Positions 10,931 through 23,118 of a stretch of 64,000 nt of DNA are shown one piece after another. The notes below the pieces were generated by a model. The model saw nothing but the letters and a program-made list of their open reading frames with translations. It did no database searches and was not told where the DNA came from. The position numbers were made by a program, and so were the translations under genes. Numbering within the stretch: position 1 is the first letter of the stretch; the number at the start of each line of letters is the position of its first letter. This DNA is from Sialis fuliginosa (taxonomy: Eukaryota; Arthropoda; Insecta; Megaloptera; Sialidae), in contig OY540815.1 in the NCBI GenBank assembly GCA_961205875.1, positions 6,262,001 through 6,326,000 of the forward strand. Reading direction: 5' to 3'.

Positions 10931-10982
10931 CAGTATTTTTAAACCTTAATTCGACGCGAACGAAGTCGCGGGTAACAACTAG
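10931..10982 (+). mobile_element. Helitron 3' end
   Basis: CGCGAACGAAGTCGCGGG can form the terminal hairpin, followed by TAACAACTAG and then T. The upstream part is separated from it by the TIR element ending at 10930. Confidence 0.6.
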
Positions 10983-11265
10983 TATGTATAATTACGTTTT
11001 ATTCGGCACGAATGCAACAAATGCTTATATCTCAGGAACTAATAATCGTAGAATAATAAATAAAACGCCAATATATAGCTAATTTAGTATCGTTGAATCC
11101 TCTATTTTTCAACCCTTAAGTACAGTAGCATAAAAAATACTACCTCCCTCCCAACAAACAAAAAATAATAATAATAATAACCCAACTTTAGCTCAAAATT
11201 CAGGTTCTTTATTGATTATATAGAAAAATCATATTTTAAAATATAAAATAAATATTATGATTATG

Positions 11266-11362
11266 AATCTTGGCTTCTGGGTGTAAGCCACGTCGGTTTG
11301 GTCGTGTTATAGGCCGATATCACGACCAAACTGACGCGGCTTACACCCAGAAACCAAGATCC
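11266..11362. mobile_element. Hairpin MITE (ATCTTGGCTTCTGG), copy 1
   Basis: Two arms of about 43 bp with a short spacer form a near-perfect hairpin. The second copy is at 17596-17691. Shared flanking sequence on one side (CATATCAAGAT..CCTCAAGACTTA here, its complement at the other copy) shows that the element extends beyond the hairpin. Confidence 0.75.
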
Positions 11363-11600
11363 ATATCAAGATCACCGCGGAAGCCTCAAGACTTATGATT
11401 ATGAAGATTGATAATGATTCAATATGTTCTAGATTGTTCATTTAAACCTTTATGAAACTTAAAAATGTTGCGTACCACTGGTTTATGCATTGCATTAGTT
11501 ACCAATAAGTGGTGTTCGGGCTTAGCCTTCGTCCAAACGTGAGAACTGTGTAAGTCGATCACAAATACCTACTTTTTTTGATGATATTTACTGCACCACA

Positions 11601-11943
11601 ACTGAATGAATGTTTGATAAGGTAAGGGGGTAGGGAGGGGATGTGTAAATTACTAGTTTCCCAAACGTGATAATATAATTAATAAATATAATGAACAATC
11701 TAAAAAATATTCGTATATAAAGTATTATAGATTCATTTAACGAAGTAGAACTGAATGAATGTTTGATAGGGTAAAGGGGGGAGGGGTATGTGTGCATTAC
11801 TAGTTTCCTAATAGCTTGCGTTGAAAAGTTTACCTCCTAAACGTGATAATATAATTAATAAATATAATGAAATATCTAAAAAATATTCGTATCAAGTTCT
11901 ATAAAGTACATATTTTATTATAGATTCATAATACAACGAAGTA
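11601..11943 (+). repeat. Two-copy tandem duplication
   Basis: Both units begin ACTGAATGAATGTTTGATA and end ACGAAGTA. Unit 1 is 11601-11749. Unit 2 is 11750-11943 and carries two extra insertions. It is noncoding. Confidence 0.75.
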
Positions 11944-12272
11944 ATTTTTGTAACGCATATGTTTTATTATTCGCATTATGACTGTAAATACTATTCACAA
12001 GTGGTGTTTAATTAGTAACGATTGGATCTACATAAATGCTTTCACATTATACAAATTAAAAACATATTCCTGATTATGAACGCTCTAATAAATAAACGAA
12101 AATCTGTGTTTTCCGGTACACGTGAATTTCATGTTTGGATTTTTGCCAAATACATGAAATCTGTAATGTTCAATGATTCAACAAAAATTTGAGCTCTTGG
12201 TTAATTTATTTTTAAAGTACATACTATAAAATTAATTATAAATAATAGAAAACGCGAAAAAAGCAAACATTT

Positions 12273-13440
12273 TTAACCGTCTTCAAAAAAGAATGAAGTT
12301 CTCAATTCGACAATATAAGTATTTTTACTTTATTATACCATGTATATGAAATAAATATAAGAAGGTATAGTGAAGCCGATTTTTTTCGAAATCCGGATTT
12401 TGATGGAATTATCCATTTTGACCTTCCCTGAATCCATTGACTATTTTCGCCATGATGTCTGTGTGTCTGTCTGTCTCTAAGCGCTGTAACTCAAATACGA
12501 CAAATCGTAGAAGGGTGAAATTTTATATTTAAGATTAATTTTTGTCTGGGAAGAAAACGTCCTATTTTTGAAAACGATCTTTCAACCAGATACGAGTATT
12601 TACCTACGTTTTTGAATTTTTCCAATTACTCTGAAACAGTGCGAAATAAAGAAAAATGATCAAGTTAAAAATTGTAGGTAATATCATTATCTATAATTTA
12701 TGTTCTATTCATGTTTTCGTAACAACGAATTTTTGAAAAAAAAATTATTATAATTCAAATGGTTCATAACAGAGGAGAAATATCTGCCATGAGGGTCATG
12801 GGACTTTCTTATACGTATTACAGAGATTTAACAGTGTGGGCGTTTGCCATAGGTACCATGGGACTTTCTTATACGTAATACTGAGAGTGAACAGTGTAGG
12901 TGAATCTAAATAATTACATTAAAAAATTCTTTCTGGCTAAATCATAAATGTTGGGAATAATGTATGGGGAATAAATTATAGATAATAACATACTCGACAT
13001 TTTTTAGCCAAAACATTTTTTTCTTATTTCAAAAATAATTCGAAAATTCAAAAATTTACAAGAGTAAACAACCATTTTTAGTTATTACGTTAAAAAAATC
13101 ACTAGTTATATAATGGAGAGAATAATATTACCCATATTATTCATTTTATTCTATGTTGTTAGTTTGTCAGAAATGTTTTAATAAAATAAGAATCACGTAT
13201 ACTATTCACTGTTAGGATTACGTATAAGAAAGTCCCGTGGTTCCCAAGGCAGATATTTTTCATGTATGTTCGGGCATAACTCCGACAAATATGCACCGAT
13301 TTAGACGATTTTTTTTATTTTGTTTGAAAGAGTATATTCCCGAGATGGTCTTTTATAAATTTTATCAAAATCTGACCTTGAACTTCAAAGAAAAAAATTA
13401 AGATAAAAAAATAAAACCAACATAAAAAATAATTAATTAT
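12273..13440 (+). mobile_element. Family D repeat interrupted by family F and a TIR element
   Basis: The left part TTTTAACCGTCTTCAAAAAA is at 12273. The continuation (GGGCATAACTCCGACAAATA onward) is at 13271-13440, matching the uninterrupted arrangement at 32590-32800. The insert holds family F (about 12305-12650) and a TIR element (12779-13258). Confidence 0.6.
12779..13258. mobile_element. TIR element (AAATATCTGCCATGAGGG)
   Basis: The left end AAATATCTGCC..ATGGGACTTTCTTATACG is mirrored by CGTATAAGAAAGTCCCGTGG..GGCAGATATTT on the right. The left terminal block is also duplicated in tandem at about 12840-12900. No coding capacity. Confidence 0.7.
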
Positions 13441-13469
13441 TCTTAAAAGTTCTTGAAATGTTGGTATAA

Positions 13470-14314
13470 GCCAATAAAAAACATCTGCCAAGTAAATGCA
13501 CAGTGCTTCCTCGTGCTAAATTCACCAAAGGTAGTTAATTATTCAATAATTTAAAAAAAACCGATAGTGTTTATATAAATTGCCTGGAATTGGTTAACCA
13601 TTTAATTTTTATACAATTTTACTAAAAAATATTAGTTCGAAATTTTTCTTAAAACGCACCTGATTATTTTTTCATAATTTTTAATTTTTTTGAAATTTCA
13701 ATCTAAATCTAAATTTATGCAAATGTCAAAATGACATTTAAAACGTCAAAGTGACATTTAAAACGCCAAAGTGACATTTAAAACGTCAAAATGACACTTA
13801 ATATATCCAATCAAATATCAATTTAGAAAAACAAAACACGAATTTTTAAAATTAATTTAGATAAATCTTTGTAAGGGAATATTTTACAACAAACGTAGTA
13901 GACCCATATTATAGGAAATTTAATTCTCTACAAAAAATATTCTATAAAATTTTCTCGTAACATGTGTCGTTCTTGAGATATCTTGAAAAAATAAATATTT
14001 TGGGGTGTCACCCCTCCCCCTTACACACGATTTTGATGATTTTGAAATGGGACCGTCCTCAAACCAAACCCAACCATCCGACCAAGTTTCAATAATATCG
14101 GTTCAGTGGTTCATAAGTTATGCGTCTGACAAGGATTCAGGGGACAGACGGACACACGGACACACGGACAGACAGACAGACACGGAACGAAAAGTGTTTG
14201 TCTTGACGTGAAACGGATAAATAAATTTAAAATTTTGAAATTGGAAAACTTTTTTTTTGTCTCAATCTGAAACGATCACATAGCTTCTCGTATCTTCGAT
14301 ATTGCGAGGAAGCA
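13470..14314 (+). mobile_element. Family A element, copy 1
   Basis: An approximately 0.85-kb noncoding element shared by 20728-21514 and 38841-39636. It starts AACATCTGCCAAGTAAATGC and ends TTGCGAGGAAGCAAAA. A subterminal inverted repeat TGCTTCCTCG/CGAGGAAGCA lies near both ends. An internal minisatellite (AAAACGTCAAAATGACATTT-like units, about four copies at 13722-13800) and a GGACAGACGG-type tract occur inside. The frame at 14005-14211 recurs in copy 2, but it is not a known protein. Confidence 0.7.
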
Positions 14315-14319
14315 AAACT

Positions 14320-15090
14320 TTATAAAAAATAAAATAAAAAAATCGATTTCAAAAAACTGTTAAATTTAATTATTATTAAATACTTTTCAATTTTATAAAA
14401 TTTTATTTTTAAGTCGGTTTTATTTTTATTTTTTAAAGTATTTCCATAATTATAATTTTGTCGTATTTTAAATATTTTGCCCCCTACACCCTTGTATGTT
14501 GCCAATATATCGTTTAAATTTTGAATATAATAGGAAATAATCATTCTAAAAAAAAGATAAATATATTAATCAAAAAATATTACTTCTCTTGATAGTTTAC
14601 AAATTTACTTTAAATAAATAATGAAATGTGTTTATTTATGTTTATATTTCCATTCACAAATTCTTAAGAACTGTGAAGATAAATTTTTTGAATTCGCCAT
14701 TCATCTGGATAAATTTATTTTAAATAGATCTTTCAAATTGTACGATATTTATAACTTGACGCAAATAAAAGAAACAAACCTTGAAACTTATAGTGTATGT
14801 AGTTATATTTAAAATGTTTTATACATATTTATTTTCATTGAGGAAAAGTTATAGCCGGCTACTGCATATTTAAATTTATATTTACTTTTTTACATTTTCA
14901 TTAATAAAATAAATAATTCAGAAAATATCGTCTTAATTTTCGACGATACGATACAGTTGCGTACCGTGCATTTCTGCCGCCCGGGGCAGATCCCCCCCAC
15001 TCCCCCGCACTAAGAAATCAAATCTATAATTTTCAATAAAAAAACATTTTTCTTCAAAATTTTAAATTAAAAACTAGAAAATAATTATTT
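14320..15090. other. AT-rich sequence; fragment of a GCCGCCC hAT relative
   Basis: Mostly AT-rich noncoding sequence. A patch at about 14975-15010 (TTTCTGCCGCCCGGGGCAG and a C-run) resembles ends of hAT-type MITEs in this window, but no second end was found. Confidence 0.4.
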
Positions 15091-15093
15091 GTA

Positions 15094-15194
15094 GGGTGTA
15101 AAACAGCAGTTTTCGCACGAGTGGGAATGTTTATAAGTCAAGGCGCTAGCCGAGACTAACAATCACACGAGTGTGAAAAACGCATTTTACACCC
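15094..15194. mobile_element. Short inverted-repeat element
   Basis: GGGTGTAAAACAGCAGTTTT at the left edge is mirrored by AAAACGCATTTTACACCC at the right edge, with inner arms CACGAGTG and complement. It is about 100 bp. Confidence 0.6.
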
Positions 15195-15299
15195 GAGATG
15201 CACACAATATTTTTTCTACAACCCTATTTATTATATAATATTAACAATAATATAATATAATAATTAATTTATATACTTTGTATTTTACTATATTACTAG

Positions 15300-15540
15300 A
15301 TGTGCACCTCCTATTTTTGAAAACCATAATTATTTTTAAAAAAATAGAAAAAGGGTCAAATTTCGCTTTAATAAATTTGTACATATTTTACTAGAGGGTG
15401 TCATTTTACATGTTCAGTAAAAATTTCAAGTTTCTAGCATATATAGTTTACGAGCTATTTAGCTTTGAGTGAAAATGACGGACGGACGGACGGACAGACG
15501 ACAAAGTGAGATTAATAGGGTTTCTTCGAAATCCTAATAA
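15300..15540. repeat. Repeat fragment with GACGGACGGACGG tract
   Basis: A GACG/GACA-rich tract at 15478-15500 follows sequence typical of transposon interiors here. No ends were defined. Confidence 0.35.
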
Positions 15541-15945
15541 ATAAAAATATACTTCAAAAAGCTCCATTCACTTTGGCTTCTGTAAAATAATTAAAAAGAA
15601 AATTATTTTCATCTTAATAGTTCATTACTCTTTAATAAATAAAAAAAACATTATCTACGTAGATACTTGAAGTGCTTGTATATTTATAATACATATATTA
15701 AAAAGAACAAAAAACTATGCAAATTATCCAGACGTACATACATACATCCACCGAAGCGTGTAATGCAATTTAACTATAAATCAAACAATTAAACCACAGA
15801 ATGACGGCTTTCTGGTAGGTTTCAAAACTGCAATCTTTATTTTGATAAGTAAAAATGATGTTTTAATGACCACCCGCGTTATACACACAGCCAACTTGAT
15901 ATTTTCATTATTGTTTTTATAAAATTCCGTACTAAAAAATGTTAA

Positions 15946-16222
15946 AAGGTACTGATACCAGTCTTGGACAATACCCCAGTGTTGGGCACTTGTTTAATTA
16001 AATGTACTTAATTACAAATATTTGTTGATTTTTGATTACATACTGCCATCTGCCATTACTGAATCATAATCTACTGACATTTAACTGTAAAACAGCTTAA
16101 TTTAATGGGAGTCAAAATGGTGAACATTTAAACTAATTATTAGTGTAGTGTAATTTTATCATACATTGTTTCAAATTTTACGTTTATTTATTTTATAACT
16201 TTTGTGTTCTGTTACTCTTTCA
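15946..16222 (+). mobile_element. AAGGTACTGG-family element, partial copy
   Basis: It starts AAGGTACTGATACCAGTCTT and follows copy 1 for about 275 bp, then is cut where a hAT element begins at 16231. Confidence 0.65.
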
Positions 16223-16230
16223 TATACACA

Positions 16231-16695
16231 CAGGCTGGGATTTAGAAATTTGCCGCCCCTAGGCAGTTGTGAAAATTGCCGCCCCCCCTCATGTAAGAAA
16301 AACACTTGTGAAGATAACAAACCTGAAATTGATGCCGTTGAAACTTGTCACACGTACTGTTAACAATAAATTAACAATGACGTTAATAATCGTTCACCAA
16401 TGTTTAGTAATACTGACAAAGGAGGTTATGTGTATCACAATATACTGTAGGAGAAAATAAGATGATTTTCGATACATAAACTTATCGAATATTCGATATT
16501 AGGCCAATATCGAGACTTGTATAAATTGATTCTTTTCTCGATTCGGGCATTTTCTACTTATAATGTAGATACGCATGCCAGCGAAATTAGCGGGAAATTC
16601 AATTCCCACGAATATAACAAGTTTTCAAAATTTTCCGCCAAAATTTGCCGCCCTAGACAACTGCCTACTCTGCCTGCATGGTAAATCCGGGCCTG
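16231..16695. mobile_element. hAT-type MITE with 8-bp duplication TATACACA
   Basis: The ends CAGGCTGGGATTTA and TAAATCCGGGCCTG are inverted. TATACACA is present immediately outside both ends (16223-16230 and 16696-16703). An 8-bp duplication with CAG..CTG ends is diagnostic of hAT. It is 465 bp, contains GCCGCCC blocks near both ends and has no transposase. Confidence 0.9.
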
Positions 16696-16896
16696 TATAC
16701 ACATAAAGTGTGTAAAGTATTCTTAAAATAAATATTCTTTGCTTTTGATTTTTTTAATAGATAGATACTTAGATAAGTAAATACGAGACAAAATATATAT
16801 GCACATATTTGTAAGAAATTGTTCAACCCTTTCCATTTTCCATAATATATAATCAGGTTGTCTGTAAGTCACTGTAAATGTGTGTATTTCTGTGTG

Positions 16897-16922
16897 TCTC
16901 TGTGTGTGTGTGTGTGTGTGTG
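16897..16922. repeat. (TG)n microsatellite
   Basis: A dinucleotide run of about 11-13 units. Confidence 0.85.
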
Positions 16923-17396
16923 TTTGTAAGAATGCAACTTCTGATCTATATAGACCTGTCTTATCCAGTGGGATGACAGAAAAAATATCATCTACGCACA
17001 TTCACTACGATACGTTGTACAATTCATAAAAACATAGACGACTCGTTTCAAATTAATTTAAAAAAAGTATATTCAAAATTTTTGGGAAGTAGGTACAATG
17101 AAATGCAAAAGTGGTCGTCCAGTTTTCATTCAAATTCGCGTATCACAAACTTATCCGAGTATGAATATTGCTGACATTATGACATCTTTCTCAAATCTTA
17201 TTCCTTCTAAAAGGTATATTTCTGAATTTTTAAAATGTTTTCACATTATAATATGATTGTATTTCATTGTTATTTATTATATTTTTAATCTGACGATGAT
17301 TCTGTGGATCGAAAGCTTGCATTTACTTATATCTTCATTATATTCTGACGTTAAGACAATTAAGTTGTTATTATATAGTTCACGCAAATATAGTTT

Positions 17397-17445
17397 TTGT
17401 TTCCTCGCAATATTGAAGATACGAGAATCGTTTTTAGAATCGTTC
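17397..17445 (-). mobile_element. Family A terminal fragment
   Basis: TTTCCTCGCAATATTGAAGA followed by TACGAGAA is the reverse complement of the family A right end. Only this terminal piece is present. Confidence 0.6.
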
Positions 17446-17595
17446 TCCGATTTCAAAATTTTATTATAACTTTTTATTTTGTTTTTTTTTCTCCAGTAAT
17501 GGATAAATTAAAACCAGTAATGAGCATCCAGTGATGATTCCTTGCTAATAATTACAAAATGATAAGTCTTGAGGTTTCTGCGGTTATCTTGATAT

Positions 17596-17691
17596 GGATC
17601 TTGGCTTCTGGATGTAAGCCGCGTCGATTTGGTCGTGTTATCGGCCCGACACGACCAAATCGACGCGGCTTGCACTCAGAAGCCAAGGTCC
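17596..17691. mobile_element. Hairpin MITE (ATCTTGGCTTCTGG), copy 2
   Basis: Arms of about 45 bp around a loop of a few bases. It is preceded by CTTGAGG..TCTTGATATG, the complement of the sequence following copy 1 at 11362. Confidence 0.75.
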
Positions 17692-17775
17692 ATGATATGT
17701 ACTATGACACAAAAGTTATATCAGCTATATGAGTTAAAATAATAAAAAGTTATATAAAATAAAGAATCGTAAAAT

Positions 17776-18032
17776 TTGAAACAATTTAAAGCAGATGTTA
17801 TGATAATATAATAATTCATAAATAGATTACACTAATAATTAATTTAAATGTCCACCATTTTGACACCCATTGGTCGATTGTCATCAAATTAAGCTGTTTT
17901 ACAGTTAAATATCTATAGATTATGATTCAGTAATGGCAGTAATCAAATATCAACAAATAATTCTCATTTAGTACATTTAATTTAAAAAAATTTCAAATTC
18001 TGGGATATTATCCAAGATTGGTGCAAGTACCT
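17776..18032 (-). mobile_element. AAGGTACTGG-family element, reverse partial copy
   Basis: It contains the complement of the shared block (TGTCCACCATTTTGACACC) and ends GGTGCAAGTACCTTA, a diverged terminal repeat. The distal part is missing. Confidence 0.65.
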
Positions 18033-18034
18033 TA

Positions 18035-20020
18035 TATTTTTTTGTTTTCGCCGCCACTGATGTAGGTACCGCGATAAGCCCACGGCGACCCAACCCGGCG
18101 CGGTGTCACTATCATTGCTATGAAATAATAATAATCATAGTGTTTGCTGGAATGATTCCATTTCCGTGTAATCATTGTCCCGCGAGCCCAGTGTTTATGT
18201 CCAAAATACGAGGTACTAATATGTGCCCTCGTCCACATTGTTTGTACACATATATACAGTCAGTGGCGTGCAGGAGGGCAAGATTAAAAGAGGAATTTAT
18301 TTTTTAGAATTTAGTATGAATGAAATTTTTTGAGATATTCTAAATATCAGGGCCGGCAGAACAGAGAAATTTCGAGTGAAGAGTAAAAAATTTGGGATTT
18401 GGAAAGGTTTATTTTCATAAATATGGTTTTTGGAACCTTAAAAATTGTGAATGCAGTCATACAAATAAAAATTCAAATTAACTGTTTATTCATAAAATCT
18501 GACTCAATTATTTCGAAGTACATTAATTAATTCTTAGATAAGACGAAAACAGTTGCAATGCCTTTTCAATTTCTGGTGGATAATTCGACACACAAATTTT
18601 TCAAGCGTCTAGTACAACATACCGAAGACTAGACTGATGCTAAATATTCCTTATTTCTTATTACTTGAGGGTATTGTTACTATCTGTCCATATTTGAAGA
18701 CTTTTGTTACTAAAAGTATAAAATCATAAATTAATATAAGTATAATAATCCATACGTTTACACGGTTAAGGATGTATGGCACGTACAGTCTGAGTCAAAA
18801 ATAATGTAAATCTAGATGCAATGAACGATCAAAATCAAATTATGAATTCACTATAAAAGTTTATAAGAAAGTCAAATTGGTTTATATACTACATAAACTA
18901 TAAAAATACTTTTGTTTAAAACTTTATTTCCCATTATTGACTGTTTTTTAGAATTTTAGCCAAAAAATGAATAAGTATTTGTGTTGATTATACGAAAAAA
19001 ATTTATTCTGAATTTATCTGTCAGATATAAAAACAGAAGAAGTATTTTATTGTTATAAATGACATAAATTAAAATATTTTTAAATAACACTATTTTAAAC
19101 ATAGGTGGAACATACAAGTGTAATGAAAATAATAATATGCTTACATATATGAAAAAATATGTAATAAAAACATATCATTACATTTCAGTACGCCATTTTT
19201 TTCAATATTTTTCAGCAATAATTTTTTTTCCTCACAATTTAGTTGTGTATGTGTAAAAAAAATTTTATGCAACTTTTTGCTAAATATATGTGACGAGTTG
19301 TGAAAATTTCAGATTTTTCTCGATGCTTGAACCATGTGTTTTATTGGACTTTAACCGTTAATACACCATTCTGCCATAAGAGTCCATGTTAATTTTAAAA
19401 AATAATAACTTTCAAACTATGTTGTAAAACCTTTTGAAATTTTGTGTGGGTACTTAAGATTTATAAAGGAATAACTTCTCCAAAATTTAACTATTTCTCG
19501 TTGAAATTAGATACCTGCTATACATTCTTAATTGATTCCATGAAAACAGCACGTAAAAAACCGCATAAATGGAGCAATAGAAATTGTTCCATTACGTTGT
19601 GTTTTTAAGTCTTTTCACATTTTTTCCAAACTTTTTCAACCGTATAAACGGATGGTTTACTGTATAAATGTAATTCATCGATAGATACAAGTATAATAAC
19701 CTAAAGAAAAATGTATATTATCCGCCACTGATTTAAATGCCTTCGTATCATTTCTACTGTGAGTTGTAGGTAATTAAAGAAATACATAAATTAAATTTAA
19801 TTCTATGCTTGTTTTTGGAACGTATTAAATGCACATTTTACAGTGATTATTATGTTATTTTCTCGGTTTTATTATAGAACAATCGCCGATCAAAATAAAC
19901 AAACAAATATTTGACCTAATTAAGATCACGGTACTGTAGCGTAGACTATTAAATTTAGTCTACTCGGATTGTCTATACATTGTCTACTATTATTTTTAAT
20001 TGATATTTATTATTCTTTAT
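18035..20020. other. Gene-free stretch with a GC-richer patch and MITE relics
   Basis: 18035-18240 is GC-richer and unique. The rest is AT-rich. A block near 19560-19605 (ATGGAGCAATAGAAATTGTT) is related to the MITE at 23120-24510 and serves as its empty-site relative. No supportable coding region was found. Confidence 0.45.
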
Positions 20021-20023
20021 TAA

Positions 20024-20575
20024 GGGTCGATCCAAACTATCGAACCGGTCTCGGTCCGGTCTCGCTCCAATCAAATATAAATAAACAATAAAATCATTCA
20101 TATACTAATGTCTTAACAAAATTTGCTAGCTAGCAATTACATTCAAATGGGGTATTAATTCTGTACTAGTATCTATGGATTAGTTATAGAATTTAGAGCA
20201 GTGACACTAATTGTAACACAGTTGGCATCTTTGACCATACAAAATAATTTTCATAACATCACCACTGTTTTAATACCGTTTGTATTTACCTACAACGCGT
20301 GCGCGAAACTTGTCAAAGTCATCAACAAACTCCAAAAGAACTGTCATATAAGTTTGATATCTCAGTTGAAAATGCTTGCTAGCTAACAAATTTGTCAAAT
20401 TAAGTCTAAGTATAGGCATCGGTCAGGTCTCAGTCCAATCTCAATCCGATACAGGCTCGTTAATGTAAATATGATAAGATTTGATTGGAACAAGACCGGC
20501 TCGTTAATGTAAATATCATAAGATTTGATTGGAGCGAGACCGGACCGAGACCGGTTCGATAGTCTGGATCGACTC
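20024..20575. mobile_element. PIF/Harbinger-like TIR element with TAA duplication, carrying a nested MITE
   Basis: About 52 bp at the left edge (GGGTCGATCCAAACTATCGA onward) is mirrored at the right edge (..TCGATAGTCTGGATCGACTC). TAA flanks both ends (20021-20023 and 20576-20578). Noncoding apart from the nested MITE at 20113-20398. Extra tandem copies of the GACCGGCTCGTTAATGTAAA block lie before the right end. Confidence 0.85.
20113..20398 (-). mobile_element. MITE nested in the TIR element
   Basis: It matches 7739-8066 in reverse orientation: shared GTACTAGTATCTATGGATTA-like core, GCTAGCAA and TTGCTAGC ends, and TAA-containing flanks. Confidence 0.65.
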
Positions 20576-20727
20576 TAAATGTCTATATATTTATACTTAT
20601 CTTAACTCTTTCATCTTGTCTATGGATTTAAACAATTTAAATACATACTAGACAGAGTAAAACCATAGACAACATAACACAAATAAGTACATTGTAAATG
20701 ATGGTAATTAAAAATGTACGTACATAT

Positions 20728-21514
20728 AAAAACATCTGCCAAGTAAATGCACAGTGCTTCCTCGTGCTAAATTCACCAAAGGTAGTTAATTATTCAACAA
20801 TTTAAATAAAAACCGATTGTGTTTATATAAATTGCCTGGAATTGGTTAACCATTTAATTTTGTACAATTTTACTAAAAAAATATTAGTTCGGAATTTTTT
20901 TTAAAACGCACCAGAATATTTTTTTTATATTTTTAATTTTTTGACAATTTCAATTTAAATCTAAATTTATGCAAATGTCAAAATGACATTTAAAACGCCA
21001 AAATAACATTTAAAACGTCAAAATGACATTTAATATGTCCAAGCAAATATCAATTTAGAAAAACAAAACACGAATTTTAAAAATAAATTGAAATAAATAT
21101 TTGTAAGGGAATATTTTACAACAAACGTTGTAGACCCATATTATAGGAAATTTAATGCTCTACAAAAAATATTCTATAAAATTTTCACGTAACATGTGTC
21201 ATTCCTGAGATATATGCTACCCCTCCCCCTTACACACGATTTTGATGATTTTGAAATGGGACTGTCCTCAAGCCAGACCCAACCATGCGACCAAGTTTCA
21301 ACAATATCGGTTCAGTGGTTCATGAGTTATGCGTGTGACAAGGATTCAGGGGACAGACGGACGGACAGACAGACAGACACGGAACGAAAAGTGTTTGTCT
21401 TGACGTGAAACGAGTTGATAAATTTAAAATTTTGAAATCGGAGAACATTTTTTTGTCTCAATCTAAAACGATCACAAAGCTTCTCGTATCTTCGATATTG
21501 CGAGGAAGCAAAAA
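20728..21514 (+). mobile_element. Family A element, copy 2
   Basis: Colinear with 13470-14314 but with about three units of the internal AAAACGTCAAAATGACATTT minisatellite. It ends GCGAGGAAGCAAAA. Confidence 0.75.
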
Positions 21515-22291
21515 GCCGTAATTTGGGGTGTGACTAAATATAATATTTTACAGTTCTTAGATTCGAAATTTTATTCGTGACTTTATAACTTTATTGTTAA
21601 TATACATAGGTAGATCAAATATTATAATAATAGACGAAAATAACTCTCTTTGTTAGCAATAAAAAAATGTGTAGGTACCATTTTGGAAATCACTGCAAAA
21701 TATTTATCAAATAACTCTAGTTAGTTATGTGCAAATGTACTCAACATAAGTACTGTAAGATTTCGACATATTTTAAAGTATTTTGTTTATACGAAAGTAA
21801 AATTAAACAGATTTGTATTTGTGAATGTATGTATACCTTCTACTAGTCTGGATTTTGCAATAATCAATCCAGATATATTCGACTTTTGTTTATTAAACAA
21901 AAGAAAATATGTGCTTACTTGTTAATTTATTAGTTCATTTCATTCATTCAAAATACGAAGATTTCGTGGTGATATCTATATAGTTAATTGAAATTCTTGG
22001 TGTAAGCAATGTCTTACATAATTATCTTCATAACTAAGTTTATACAGTGGATTTTTTCTAGTAATAATATATTTAAGAGACTACAAATATTGATTTTTTT
22101 AATTCTGTTATGATCGATCTATTAGCAACTTCTCCCCCGTCTTAGCTCTGGTTACACAATTTTTAGTCTTCTTCTTTCGCAATATAATCCAGTTTGATAG
22201 TTTTTTTAGAATTTTTATCTGTGTTTTTTTGTTCCGATTTGAAAATAAAACTCTAAACCGATGTTTATGAAATTTTCACTGTTAGAAAGTC
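21515..22291. other. AT-rich sequence, nothing recognised
   Basis: No element ends, RNA genes or plausible coding region were seen. Confidence 0.45.
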
Positions 22292-22294
22292 TAA

Positions 22295-22490
22295 CGCCCG
22301 GTATTATCAAGTTTAACTAAATGCTCCTTTAATTTTTAATTATCTGCGCTATGTTTTTACAACGCATATTATGTACATTCTTCATTGAGAGCCTAAATAT
22401 TGATTTAAATGACGTTTATAATATACAAAATTTAGGTTAAAGGAGCATTTATCGGTAAAGGAGCTTTAAATTGGTTAATAATATCGGGCA
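22295..22490. mobile_element. MITE, CCGGTATTAT family, TAA duplication
   Basis: Ends CGCCCGGTATTAT and ATAATATCGGGCA are inverted. TAA flanks both ends (22292-22294, 22491-22493). An inner repeat AAATGCTCCTTTAA is mirrored by TTAAAGGAGCATTT. It is 196 bp. Confidence 0.85.
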
Positions 22491-22554
22491 TAAGACTTGA
22501 ATTATTTGATGTTATGTGAAAATTTATATTTGATTTTTGATGTAAGTAAACCAA

Positions 22555-22607
22555 TGTGGATGAGGTATATTAAAATACACGCGGGTAAAGCCGCGCATTA
22601 TTTCTAG
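22555..22607 (+). mobile_element. Helitron 3' end
   Basis: ACGCGGGTAAAGCCGCGC forms the hairpin, followed by ATTATTTCTAG and T. The body could not be delimited. Confidence 0.5.
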
Positions 22608-23118
22608 TAAACAAACCGCCCAGCTATTTTACCGGCAAAGCATTTAATTACAAAAATATGATTATAATTTTGTGTACATATTTGGAATTACAGCTTGACA
22701 TTTTTACCATCATGTAAGTATGTCTGTGTGTTCCTACCCACGTGCCCTAAACGTATTCGTGTATTATTTTTATAATAATGTAATTAGAGTGCAATAACCC
22801 AACACCACAAAGGACCATATTTAAATGCACATGATTGTTATCATTATTAAATATTTATTTTTACTTCGTGTATAAATCTATGCAGACAAAGGCAATGTAG
22901 GTAATGTTATCTTATATTTTTATTGCATTTGTTCCTGGTGGGTTAAAAACAGTAGCGTCGCTTAACAATTTGTAGGCAGTTAATCTGACTCCTTTAAAAT
23001 TATATTTTAAAATAAATTCAAAGGTTTTTATACTAAATTGCACAATTTAAAAGTGGCCACATTAAAAAATACCACTAACTTTAAGATTTAATTTATATTT
23101 ATTATATTAAAATTGAAT

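Noticed and set aside
14005-14211. Conserved 68-70 codon frame in family A copies
   Set aside because: It recurs at 21196-21408 only because the element is repeated. The C-terminal part is the GACGGACA tract, and there is no transposase or other domain.
18262-19730. Possible 1.5-kb hAT element between CAGTGGCGTG and CCGCCACTG
   Set aside because: The tips look inverted, but the bases outside the ends do not match as an 8-bp duplication, and the interior gave no support.
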